Part shown: piece by piece, positions 8,566 through 16,482 of the stretch
Position numbering within the stretch: position 1 is the first letter of the stretch
Layout of the letters: each line of letters begins with the position of its first letter
NCBI GenBank assembly: GCA_016787295.1
Contig: JAEUUX010000291.1
Coordinates: 1 to 64,000 of the forward strand
Reading direction: 5' to 3'
Source: Chitinophagales bacterium
GTDB taxonomy: Bacteria; Bacteroidota; Bacteroidia; Chitinophagales; UBA2359
DNA length: 64,000 nt
Notes under the pieces: model-generated
Database searches by the model: none
What the model saw: the letters and a program-made list of their open reading frames with translations, nothing else
Told to the model about the DNA's origin: nothing
Program-made: the position numbers and the translations under genes

Positions 8566-9195
8566 TTATTGTTTTTGGGGCGGAATTGTGGTAGTGGTCA
8601 CAGCAGGAGCGTTGTCATACACCACCTTCCAACCCGACTCGGTGGCTAATTCGGTGATTAAACCAAACATTTCACCTGCTTGTTGGCGAGCGGTTTGCAT
8701 CATTTGGCTGTTGAGGGCTTGTTTTTTGATGGTTTCTTTGGCTTCTTGCTGCAATTTGGTGAGTTCGGAAGGCGTGAAACTGTTGAACATGCCATTTTCC
8801 AAATCATAGTAATTGAGGTCGGTATCGATAGCCAAAATTTCAGGTTCGGGCAAATTGGCGATATGTATGGTTTGTGTGGCAGGGTCTAAGGTTACTTTTA
8901 GGTTGTTGAGGTCATAACCCACCGACACTTTTGCCTTCACTTTGATAAGGGCGCGTTTCCTAAATCCCGGAAAATCTACACCATAATACTCTTTGTGGCT
9001 TACAATATCGGCAAATTCGCCTTCGACGACAATCATCTTGTACACCTTGCGAATTTTTTCTAACAATACTTTCGAGTCTTTTTCGACGTGCGATACTGTC
9101 ACCTCTTGCCAACTCTTGAAGGCGTAATAGGCGGCTCCAACACCTAAGCACATGCCAATCAAGATGGATACAATAAAAATATAGGTTCTGGTCAT
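8566..9195 (-). CDS. DUF4230 domain-containing membrane-anchored protein
   Basis: A 209-residue protein with one N-terminal transmembrane segment (about residues 5-26), then a soluble domain matching my recall of DUF4230: KVYKMIVVEGEFADI, FRKRALIKVKAKVSVGYDL, ANLPEPEILAIDTDLNYYDL and NSFTPSEL in that order. The tail is rich in T and P. The function of the family is unknown. It sits between dnaB and an ABC ATPase gene on the same strand, 18 bp from the latter, so it may be cotranscribed with it. Confidence 0.82.
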   Translation of the reverse strand: MTRTYIFIVSILIGMCLGVGAAYYAFKSWQEVTVSHVEKDSKVLLEKIRKVYKMIVVEGEFADIVSHKEYYGVDFPGFRKRALIKVKAKVSVGYDLNNLKVTLDPATQTIHIANLPEPEILAIDTDLNYYDLENGMFNSFTPSELTKLQQEAKETIKKQALNSQMMQTARQQAGEMFGLITELATESGWKVVYDNAPAVTTTTIPPQKQ

Positions 9196-9253
9196 GGATA
9201 TTTGGGTGATATTTTTTTGTCAGTTATGACAACAACACAAAGGCAACGTACCA

Positions 9254-12079
9254 CTAAAAAGGCACATCATCGTCAGGCGGTGTGTTGGGGGCTGCATTGA
9301 TTTTGGAACGAACTGTAATGATTTCGCCAATGGGCATAAGGTCGCTACCAAAGCTATCGCCCACACCTCCGCTATCCAAATCTGTAAATTTGGCGTTTTG
9401 GGAAATAAAACGCACTTTGGCAGTATCCGTGGGACCGTTACGGTGTTTAGCAATGATGATTTCGGCAACTCCTTTCGACGAATTACCTTCTTCATCTACA
9501 TCAAAACCGTAGTATTCGGGACGATATAGGAAAATTACCATGTCGGCATCTTGCTCAATAGAATTGTGAACAACAATATCGTTGGCAACAAAATTGTGCG
9601 ACTCTTCCACCGTTGCGTCATAAACTTCCTCAATTCCAATTGGATTAATAGTTGTTATTTCGTCCCATAATATGGGAGATGATAGATGGCTTTGGATGGT
9701 TTCGTCATTGAGAATAGTATTTACTCTTGTAAGTCTTTCGAGCGAAATACCTGCTTTTTTTATTGCTCCGGAATAGCTCAACCCGAACTGATTATATAAA
9801 GCATGATAAGACAGTTTGTTTTTTTGAATAGCAGGATAAACCAATAAGTCCCAACTTTCTTTAGGCAAAACACCATAATTAGGATTAGGCTTAATTTGGT
9901 TTAAATCTTCTATTAATTTAGGTATAATTTTACCACGTTCTCCAAAACAGCCAATTTCTTGTAAAAATTTGAGCTGGTTTTGATTTCCTTGTATCAATAC
10001 ATGGTACATATTCCGATAATTACCTTGTTTGACAGTAGAAATAGTAGAGTGTATACCCAAACGTGTTAATAAATGCTGTACTTGTGAAGCAAGTGTCCAA
10101 CTACTACTTGCATAATAAATTGCAACACTATTTTTTCGTCCTTCAATAAATTTATGACTAATGTTCCCATCAGTACTCCACAAATGATGTAAAAACAAAC
10201 AAATGTGTTCATTATCGCATTCGAAAACACCTTGTGGCAATCTTTTTTCATAAGAGCGCACATGTTCTAGTCCTAACCCTTCGTACCAAGTAGTTATGGG
10301 ATGTTTTTTATTATGTGTCAAATGAAAAGGTGATGTTAGATATACATGAGTCCAATTACCTTGTTTAACATATTTGGGAGTTATACCAAATAATTTGTTG
10401 GCAGTAAAACCAACAATTTCTAAATTTTGACTATCTGCACTTGTATAATGGTATGGCTGTTTAGGCAATATACAGCCATCTCCTATTAAATGAGCCAATA
10501 AGATTAGTTGTTCTTTACTCAAAACATTAACGGGGTTATATATATTTATTTTGCCTGCTACACCAATTCGGTCTCCTACTTTCAGGTTTTCCAAAGCAGT
10601 CCAACCTGCCAATTTAAGAAAAGGATGATTAGCACTTGCCTTAATTCGACGACCTGTTCGCGTAACAAGTTCAAATACTTCTTTTTGTCCCGACGAAAAT
10701 GCTTTTACCAACTTAAACGGCTTAAGTTGATAATCTTTGTCCATCGATACCACCCAAATAGGCTCTTGTACAGGGCGTTCGGCTAATTCTTGCATGGTAT
10801 AGAAACGTCCTGAATGTGCATCTTGTAGTCGTGCATCACCCGTAAGACAGCCCGATTCTCTTAAATCCGACAACTGCGGTCGCTTGTCTCCGCCTCTGCT
10901 TTCCACAGCGCGGCTCAACTGCGAAATTGCGATAACAGGAATATTGAGTTCTTTGGCAATGCTTTTGAGGGAGCGCGAAATCATGCTAATCTCTTGCTCG
11001 CGGTTGCCCGACATTTTGGTGCGGTCGCCACCACCGCCACTCATCAACTGAAGATAGTCCACAACAACCATTTGTATGTCATGTTGCATTTTCAAACGGC
11101 GACACTTGGCGCGCAGTTCAAAAATGTTGATAGCAGGCGTATCATCGATATATATTGGTGCTTCGGCAAGTCGTTCTACTTTGGTGGTCAGTTCTATCCA
11201 TTCGTAGTCGGTAAGGTTGCCGCGCTTTAGTTTTTCGGCAGGAATACCTGTTTCAGCAGAAATCAAGCGGTTGACCAACTGTACAGCGGACATTTCGAGC
11301 GAAAAAAAGGCTACAGCTTTGCGAAACTCTACTGCGGCATTTCGAGCAATGCTCAAAGTCATGGCTGTTTTTCCCATGGCAGGGCGCGCCGCCATAATAA
11401 TCAGGTCGGACTGCTGCCAACCCGATGTGATGCGGTCTAATGCCACCAAACCTGATGGCACACCCACCACGCCGTCTTCGTGTCCTTTAAGGGTCTCGAG
11501 TTGTTTGATGGCTTGTGCTACCAATTTACCCATATCTTCGTAGCTTCGGCGCAAGTTTTTTTCGGTAATTTGAAACAAGCCTTGTTCTGCCTTATCCAGC
11601 ACCTCAAACACATCGGACGTTTCTTCGTAGGAGTCTTTAATGATTTCGTTGGCGTTTTTGATGAGTTCGCGCAAAATGAAACGTTCGCTCACGATGCGAG
11701 CATGGTGTTCGATATTAGCCGTAGAGCCTACGCGGTGGGTGAGCATTGTCACATATACAGGACCTCCAACTTCCTCCAACTTGCCATTTTTGCGCAACTG
11801 TTCCGTTACGGTCAAAATGTCGATGGGTTGTGATTTGAGGAATAGGTCGTGCATAGCGGCATAGATATGTTGGTGTTTTTCGAGATAAAAACTATCAGGT
11901 TTCAACATATCTACCACTTCGGTCACGGCATCGCGGTCGAGCATCATGCCTCCCAATACTGCTTCTTCGAGTTCTATGGCTTGGGGCGGTAATTTGTCGA
12001 GCAAGCTACCAATGGATTTATCCGCTCGATAAGGACGTTTAGAATTTTGTTGTTTGTCGGTATCTGGATGTTCGTTCAT
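9254..12079 (-). CDS. dnaB: Replicative DNA helicase DnaB containing an intein
   Basis: DnaB is the hexameric helicase that unwinds DNA at the replication fork and recruits primase. The translated frame is 941 residues. Residues 1-410 and 840-941 make a normal DnaB of about 512 residues: N-terminal domain from about residue 30, Walker A AARPAMGKTA near 230-238, Walker B VVVDYLQLM, then the C-terminal RecA motifs AKHRNGPTDTAKVRF and a DDDVPF tail. Residues 411-839 are an intein inserted between RESG and SIEQDAD, a conserved active-site position also used by the Synechocystis DnaB intein. The ATG at 12079 lies 33 bp after the barrel-protein stop. Active helicase would require splicing. Confidence 0.95.
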   Translation of the reverse strand: MNEHPDTDKQQNSKRPYRADKSIGSLLDKLPPQAIELEEAVLGGMMLDRDAVTEVVDMLKPDSFYLEKHQHIYAAMHDLFLKSQPIDILTVTEQLRKNGKLEEVGGPVYVTMLTHRVGSTANIEHHARIVSERFILRELIKNANEIIKDSYEETSDVFEVLDKAEQGLFQITEKNLRRSYEDMGKLVAQAIKQLETLKGHEDGVVGVPSGLVALDRITSGWQQSDLIIMAARPAMGKTAMTLSIARNAAVEFRKAVAFFSLEMSAVQLVNRLISAETGIPAEKLKRGNLTDYEWIELTTKVERLAEAPIYIDDTPAINIFELRAKCRRLKMQHDIQMVVVDYLQLMSGGGGDRTKMSGNREQEISMISRSLKSIAKELNIPVIAISQLSRAVESRGGDKRPQLSDLRESGCLTGDARLQDAHSGRFYTMQELAERPVQEPIWVVSMDKDYQLKPFKLVKAFSSGQKEVFELVTRTGRRIKASANHPFLKLAGWTALENLKVGDRIGVAGKINIYNPVNVLSKEQLILLAHLIGDGCILPKQPYHYTSADSQNLEIVGFTANKLFGITPKYVKQGNWTHVYLTSPFHLTHNKKHPITTWYEGLGLEHVRSYEKRLPQGVFECDNEHICLFLHHLWSTDGNISHKFIEGRKNSVAIYYASSSWTLASQVQHLLTRLGIHSTISTVKQGNYRNMYHVLIQGNQNQLKFLQEIGCFGERGKIIPKLIEDLNQIKPNPNYGVLPKESWDLLVYPAIQKNKLSYHALYNQFGLSYSGAIKKAGISLERLTRVNTILNDETIQSHLSSPILWDEITTINPIGIEEVYDATVEESHNFVANDIVVHNSIEQDADMVIFLYRPEYYGFDVDEEGNSSKGVAEIIIAKHRNGPTDTAKVRFISQNAKFTDLDSGGVGDSFGSDLMPIGEIITVRSKINAAPNTPPDDDVPF
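9563..10849 (-). mobile_element. Intein in DnaB with LAGLIDADG homing endonuclease (429 residues)
   Basis: The splice junctions are explicit. Cys1 (codon 10849-10847) follows RESG. The intein ends in His-Asn (Asn codon 9565-9563) and is followed by Ser of the C-extein. Splicing blocks are present: block A CLTGDARL, block B ASANHPF (His75), and block F/G VYDATVEESHNFVAND...VVHN. Between them are two dodecapeptide endonuclease motifs, LAHLIGDGCI (about 118-127, Asp124) and LFLHHLWSTDG (about 218-228, Asp227), each with its acidic residue. Both splicing and homing functions therefore look intact. Codon choice appears more A/T-rich than in the dnaB exteins, consistent with acquisition by transfer. 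Confidence 0.95.
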
Positions 12080-12112
12080 GTTTATTAGGAAATGTTGAGG
12101 GTGGCGGGCGGC

Positions 12113-12835
12113 TTATGGAAACACAATACCAATGCCCAAAAACAAGAAAAAGTTAAGAAAATTGTCTTGCAAAGTTTCTTCTTCTTTGCGATAGATAGAA
12201 CGTAGGCTGCAAGTGGCGCGGGTGTTGAGAAAAAAATGTTGGTTGAACCATATATTGCTACCCAACAAAAAACCGTAGTCCATGCGTCGATATTCGCTGC
12301 TAATATCGCTGGTACTGTCACGAAACACCAAAAAATTGTTGCCCACCACAATGCTATCCTGTGTGAGTTGGCTTTCGCCGCGCAAAAGATAGCCTATCTG
12401 AGGACCAAAGGTGAGTTCGCTTTTACCTTGGGTATGCCAACGATAACAAAACTGCAAAGGCATTTCGAGATAGTGTGTTTTCATATAGCCATTCAGTCCA
12501 TACGATTTATAGGGCGCTCGAATGGGATTAGCCCATATTGGTAGTTTAACCCACATGCTATCTTCGCGCAAGGGCAGACTATAGTCGGCTCCTTTATAGG
12601 AGTGACTGATTTGAGGTTGCAAAGTCCAGTGGTCACTCAACGGCACACGCACCAACAAAGCAGCATTGGGATAAAACTTTAATCGCCCTTTGCCACCTTC
12701 TTCTATCGGACCAACGACACTTCCAAAATTAGTACCGATTTGTGCGCCCCACGTTATTTGTGCCATGGCTGTGGTTGGTGTCATGCAACACACTATCCAA
12801 AAATAGCTATACCAAATATGTCGTTTCAGAATCAT
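12113..12835 (-). CDS. Outer-membrane beta-barrel protein (PorT-like)
   Basis: A 240-residue protein with an N-terminal signal peptide (MILKRHIWYSYFWIVCC, cleavage probably after TAMAQ). Alternating hydrophobic/aromatic beta-strand segments follow, such as WGAQIGTNFGSVVG, WTLQPQISHSYKG, LTFGPQIGYLLRG and a terminal FFLFLGIGIVFP with C-terminal aromatic character. This resembles the small outer-membrane barrels common in Bacteroidota. The ATG at 12835 is chosen because the alternative at 12850 would overlap a perfect TACCTTTG -7 element. It is 33 bp upstream of dnaB in the same direction, so it may drive dnaB. No specific role can be inferred. Confidence 0.75.
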   Translation of the reverse strand: MILKRHIWYSYFWIVCCMTPTTAMAQITWGAQIGTNFGSVVGPIEEGGKGRLKFYPNAALLVRVPLSDHWTLQPQISHSYKGADYSLPLREDSMWVKLPIWANPIRAPYKSYGLNGYMKTHYLEMPLQFCYRWHTQGKSELTFGPQIGYLLRGESQLTQDSIVVGNNFLVFRDSTSDISSEYRRMDYGFLLGSNIWFNQHFFLNTRATCSLRSIYRKEEETLQDNFLNFFLFLGIGIVFP

Positions 12836-12839
12836 GTGG

Positions 12840-12847
12840 CAAAGGTA
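12840..12847 (-). promoter_or_regulatory. -7 element immediately upstream of the barrel gene (leaderless candidate)
   Basis: TACCTTTG on the minus strand ends 4 nt before the ATG at 12835. Transcription from it would start at or next to the start codon. Confidence 0.5.
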
Positions 12848-12963
12848 CATGATTCTGCTTGCTTTACTATAGTTTGTGCAAAAAATGTGGATATTTTTTT
12901 TGAAGCTCTATTTTTTTTCCATTAATAAAGCAGAAAAAATCGTTTGGGTTTTGTTAATGGCAT

Positions 12964-13007
12964 AAAAAAACGCGGTCTACTAATTTGTATGACCACGTTT
13001 TTTTTAT
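12964..13007 (-). terminator. Terminator downstream of rpmI-rplT
   Basis: AAAAAAACG-c-GGTC pairs with GACC-a-CGTTTTTTT around a 13-nt loop, with A/T tracts on both sides. It lies 28 bp past the rplT stop on the minus strand. Confidence 0.75.
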
Positions 13008-13034
13008 TTGCAAAGGTAAATAAATGGCAAATGT

Positions 13035-13718
13035 TTATTCTTTACCACCATCTAATTCATCTTGCCATGCCTTTAGTTCGTCCCATTTACCTTCGGCTGC
13101 CAAAGCGGCTTGGCGGGGCCATGTACCGGGTTTGTGGGTAGTGAAGCGCGAACCCGCTGCATCGAGGATAGCTTCGAGACGTTCTACGCTGGCATTGGCT
13201 AAATCTTGGAAAGTGTGTAAACCTGCTTCGTGCAATAAGCGTTCGATAGCAGGACCTATACCTTCAATTTTTTGATAGTTATCGTTTTCGGCAGCAGGGG
13301 CTGTTGCTTTAACAGTAGCTACTTTTTTAGCGGGTGCTGCTTTAGTAGCTGTTTTTCCACCTGTGTTATCGATGTGTTTTACAGCATCAACAACGGCTTT
13401 GAAAGCACTTGGATTGTGTAACGCTAAATCGGCTAATGCTTTGCGGTTAAGGTTAATGCCTGCTTTGTGAATTTTGCCCATGAACTGAGAGTAGCTAAGA
13501 CCCTCTACGCGGCAAGCGGCATTGATACGTGTAATCCACAAAGAACGGAAATCGCGTTTTTTGAGTTTTCTGCCCACATAAGCATATCCTAATGCTTTTT
13601 CGTAGGCGTTTTTGGCAACCGTCCAAACATTTTTACGGCGACCCCAGTAACCTCGCGTCTGCTTGAGAACTTTTTTGCGACGTTCGCGCGAGGCAACATG
13701 ATTGACTGACCTTGGCAT
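13035..13718 (-). CDS. rplT: 50S ribosomal protein L20 with C-terminal helix-hairpin-helix extension
   Basis: L20 binds 23S rRNA early in large-subunit assembly. Residues 1-116 are a complete canonical L20 ([49 protein letters not shown]). The protein then continues instead of stopping. Residues 117-147 are an A/K/T-rich linker. Residues 148-227 form a domain starting [17 protein letters not shown], a helix-hairpin-helix motif, and ending [17 protein letters not shown]. Similar tails are known to me on L21 of some Bacteroidota; on L20 it is unexpected. It is cotranscribed with rpmI upstream. No infC or thrS is adjacent. Confidence 0.93.
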   Translation of the reverse strand: MPRSVNHVASRERRKKVLKQTRGYWGRRKNVWTVAKNAYEKALGYAYVGRKLKKRDFRSLWITRINAACRVEGLSYSQFMGKIHKAGINLNRKALADLALHNPSAFKAVVDAVKHIDNTGGKTATKAAPAKKVATVKATAPAAENDNYQKIEGIGPAIERLLHEAGLHTFQDLANASVERLEAILDAAGSRFTTHKPGTWPRQAALAAEGKWDELKAWQDELDGGKE

Positions 13719-13865
13719 GTTATTAAAACAAAATTTAAAAAATGAGACCTATGATAACACGGCGGTTAAATAGGTAGCAGCCCAACATAGGCGGCGTTTT
13801 TTGGGGTGAAATCGCCATGACAGCGATACAGAAAGACCAAAGAAAGGAAATAATGTCTCCAAATT

Positions 13866-14060
13866 TTAGATACACAACAACAATTTGATGCGCGCCATAT
13901 CGCACGGTTTAATCGTTTCGGCACGATTCAAACGGCGTTTGCGGCTGTTGCTTTTGTGTCCCAAAAGGTGACTTTTCCATGCCTTGTGTCTTTTAACTTT
14001 TCCAGTGCCTGTTAGCTTAAAGCGTTTTTTGGCGCTGGAGTGTGTTTTCATTTTAGGCAT
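13866..14060 (-). CDS. rpmI: 50S ribosomal protein L35
   Basis: A small basic ribosomal protein of 64 residues with the family signature at the start ([20 protein letters not shown]) and [12 protein letters not shown] following. It precedes rplT by about 147 bp, the usual L35-L20 order, but infC is missing upstream. The gene starts after an 81-bp leader from a TACCTTTG -7 element. The longer-than-usual rpmI-rplT spacer may hold an L20 autoregulatory structure; none was worked out. Confidence 0.93.
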   Translation of the reverse strand: MPKMKTHSSAKKRFKLTGTGKVKRHKAWKSHLLGHKSNSRKRRLNRAETIKPCDMARIKLLLCI

Positions 14061-14141
14061 ACAGAACGGTATTAACTTATGATATAAGTGGTAGTAAATT
14101 CGGGAAGCAAGAAAAACAACCTACTTTCCTGAATCGAGCCG

Positions 14142-14149
14142 CAAAGGTA
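14142..14149 (-). promoter_or_regulatory. -7 element of the rpmI-rplT operon
   Basis: TACCTTTG on the minus strand, 81 bp upstream of the rpmI ATG. It is an exact TAnnTTTG match without an obvious -33. Confidence 0.5.
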
Positions 14150-14286
14150 CACTTTTTTCTCTGTTTCCGCGCTATTTTTTTGCGATTTTGTATAAAAATT
14201 GCGTTTTTGCTCGATTATAGGCTTTATATGTGTCATAGATTTGTTGGTATGATAGTTTTTTCGCAATTTTGCGTCAAATTTCTTGT

Positions 14287-15969
14287 ATGTTTTTTACACA
14301 AACCATCAAAAATATCCAACGCACGCGCGAAATCATCGCAGTTTTGTTCAAGTATGGCTTTGAAGAAGTGGTGGCTAATACACCGCTACAAAATTTTGTA
14401 CCACAAAATAGACAGCTTACTTGGCTGCGCAACGAACGCTATGTGTTGGACTATACACGTTGGGAAAGAGTGCGCATGGTGTTTGAAGAACTGGGTCCTA
14501 CTTTCATCAAAGGGGCGCAAGTTTTGAGCAACCGTCCTGACCTTTTGCCTGAACCTTTGATTACTGAATTTCAAAAGTTACAAAGCAATGTGCCTCCTTT
14601 TCCTTTTGAGGAAGCGAAGGCGATTATTGAGAAAGAATTGGGCAAAAAGTTGGAGGAAGTATTTGCGTTTTTCAATCCTGTCCCGATTGGGTCTGCTTCT
14701 ATTGGGCAGGTGCATCGGGCGCGCCTGCTCGATGACACGGAGGTGGTCGTGAAGGTACAGCGCCCACAAGTACGGCAAATTGTGGAGACCGATTTGGCTA
14801 TTTTGAAAGAGGTAATACGGCGCAGTGAAAAGTTTTTTGAGAACAATGGCATTATCAACCCAATGGACTTGGTATTGGCGTTCGAAAAAAGTATGCAAAA
14901 AGAGTTGGATTACCTCACCGAAGCCCGAAATATCACCCAGTTTAGGACGTTCTACCAAGACCGCAAAGATTTTTATGTTCCCAAAGCGTTTAAGGAATTG
15001 TCTACGGCTAAGGTTTTGTTGTTGGAATTTGTGAAAGGTTGCAAAATTACTGATGTAGAACAATTGACCAAATGGGGCGTTGATATTCCAGAAATTGCCA
15101 AAACAGGTTTGAATATCTATATGACCCAAATTTTTGAGTTTGGTTTTTTTCATGCCGACCCACACCCCGGTAATATTTTGATTCGTCCTGATGGTGTTAT
15201 TTGTCTAATAGACTTTGGTATGGTGGGCAAATTGATGCCCAAAGACAAGTTTGCTTTTACGGGTGTTTTTACGGCTATGGCACTAAAAGATGCCAAAAGC
15301 ATGGTCAATGCACTGCGACGGTTGGCTATTGACGACGATATTCAGGACGTAAAAACCCTCGAAAACGACCTCAACGAGCTTATCGAGGATTATACGATGC
15401 TTGATGTGAGCGAAAGTAGCATGGCTGAAATGGCGCAACGTTTGCAAGCAATTATTTATGAACACAAAATTCGTGTTCCGGGCAGCATTTTTATCATTTT
15501 GCGGGCTTTAGCCATTTTAGAAGGTATTGGTAAAACGATTTACCCCGAAATGAATGTCTATGATTTTGTAAAACCGTATGGACAAAAAATGTTGTTCGAG
15601 CAATTTAGACCCGAAAATGTGGGGCGCGAATTGCTCGATGTGTTGAACGATACGGTACGTTTTCTCAATTCTTTTCCGTCCGAAATCAAAGATATTCTCA
15701 AAAAAATTAGGCAAGGACGTATTAGCAGCGAGATTCGCATTGCCGAATATGATCGTTTTATTGCTGTTTGGCACTATACCGCCAACCGTTTGGCTATGAC
15801 CCTCCTCATCATGGCATTGGTCATTGGCGCAGCTATTATTACAGCCGCCGACATCATTGCGCACCCAACAGCGCGTGGCATTCCTTGGACGGCAGGCACG
15901 GGTTATTTGATAGCTGCTTTGTTGGCACTGCGGTTAATGTTGGTCAGTTTTCGGAATGGAAAATATTAG
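14287..15969 (+). CDS. ABC1/UbiB/AarF-family atypical kinase
   Basis: UbiB-like proteins are atypical kinases/ATPases needed for isoprenoid quinone biosynthesis or lipid homeostasis. The 560-residue protein has the KxGQ-region KGAQVLSNRPDLLPEPL (here KGAQ, with Ala replacing the usual Gly), the Ala-rich-loop equivalent IGSASIGQVHRA, the catalytic segment FFHADPHPGNIL and the metal-binding IDFGMVG. Two C-terminal transmembrane helices follow (LLIMALVIGAAIITAA and YLIAALLALRLMLV). ATG 14287 (MFFTQTIKNI) is preferred, but 14269 is also possible. It is divergent from rpmI. The start position is the main uncertainty. Confidence 0.88.
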   Translation: MFFTQTIKNIQRTREIIAVLFKYGFEEVVANTPLQNFVPQNRQLTWLRNERYVLDYTRWERVRMVFEELGPTFIKGAQVLSNRPDLLPEPLITEFQKLQSNVPPFPFEEAKAIIEKELGKKLEEVFAFFNPVPIGSASIGQVHRARLLDDTEVVVKVQRPQVRQIVETDLAILKEVIRRSEKFFENNGIINPMDLVLAFEKSMQKELDYLTEARNITQFRTFYQDRKDFYVPKAFKELSTAKVLLLEFVKGCKITDVEQLTKWGVDIPEIAKTGLNIYMTQIFEFGFFHADPHPGNILIRPDGVICLIDFGMVGKLMPKDKFAFTGVFTAMALKDAKSMVNALRRLAIDDDIQDVKTLENDLNELIEDYTMLDVSESSMAEMAQRLQAIIYEHKIRVPGSIFIILRALAILEGIGKTIYPEMNVYDFVKPYGQKMLFEQFRPENVGRELLDVLNDTVRFLNSFPSEIKDILKKIRQGRISSEIRIAEYDRFIAVWHYTANRLAMTLLIMALVIGAAIITAADIIAHPTARGIPWTAGTGYLIAALLALRLMLVSFRNGKY

Positions 15970-16482
15970 ACACCTTGCGAAGGTTAGTTTCAATGTGTTA
16001 GCATTAACGAAACATACCGTAAGTATGACCCTAAGTGCGCGAAGGTGTTCTCCAAATACATTGTCAAGAGGATATTTGCTCTTTTGGGTGATGTATCGCG
16101 TTTTTTTTTGAATAATACACATTTTCACACTCAAAATACACTTTTGTTCACAACTAAAAAACAGAACCGATTCGGAATACTTGATTCTTCAAAATTTATT
16201 TCGCTAAAAAACAAACCACCTAAAGAATCTTTGTTCTTTCAGGTGGTTTATTGTGTTTGTTTAAATAACAAAAAATAGAACCATAAATACTATGGTTACA
16301 CTTACAAAAAAGCAATGTTATTTGGAAATATTGCTCAAAAAAGTGTTTGGTATGGATACTTTTTTGATATAATTCATGCCCAAACAAACTGTTATTGAGC
16401 GGTTATTTGTATGAATAATCACTATTTTTTCGGAATAGAACGAATAACTAAATTTTTGGCGTTGAATGTTCAATTGCCATGT
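15970..16482. other. Intergenic region between ubiB-like and FTCD genes
   Basis: A/T-rich DNA of 513 bp between convergent genes. The only recognisable element is the hairpin at 16213-16249. Short open frames here lack family resemblance and credible starts. I see no RNA gene. Confidence 0.5.
16213..16249. terminator. Hairpin between convergent ubiB-like and FTCD genes
   Basis: AAACCACCT-a-AAGAA pairs with TTCTT-tc-AGGTGGTTT across a short loop. On the minus-strand side a T-rich tract (TTGTTTTTTAG) follows. Probably bidirectional. Confidence 0.65.

Noticed and set aside
10066-10263. Small minus-strand open frame inside the intein
   Set aside because: It lies in another frame of the intein endonuclease region, which is fully explained by the dnaB reading frame.
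16045-16278. 77-codon plus-strand open frame between the ubiB-like and ftcD genes
   Set aside because: Low-complexity K/N/F-rich translation that runs through the terminator hairpin; there is no promoter or family signal.
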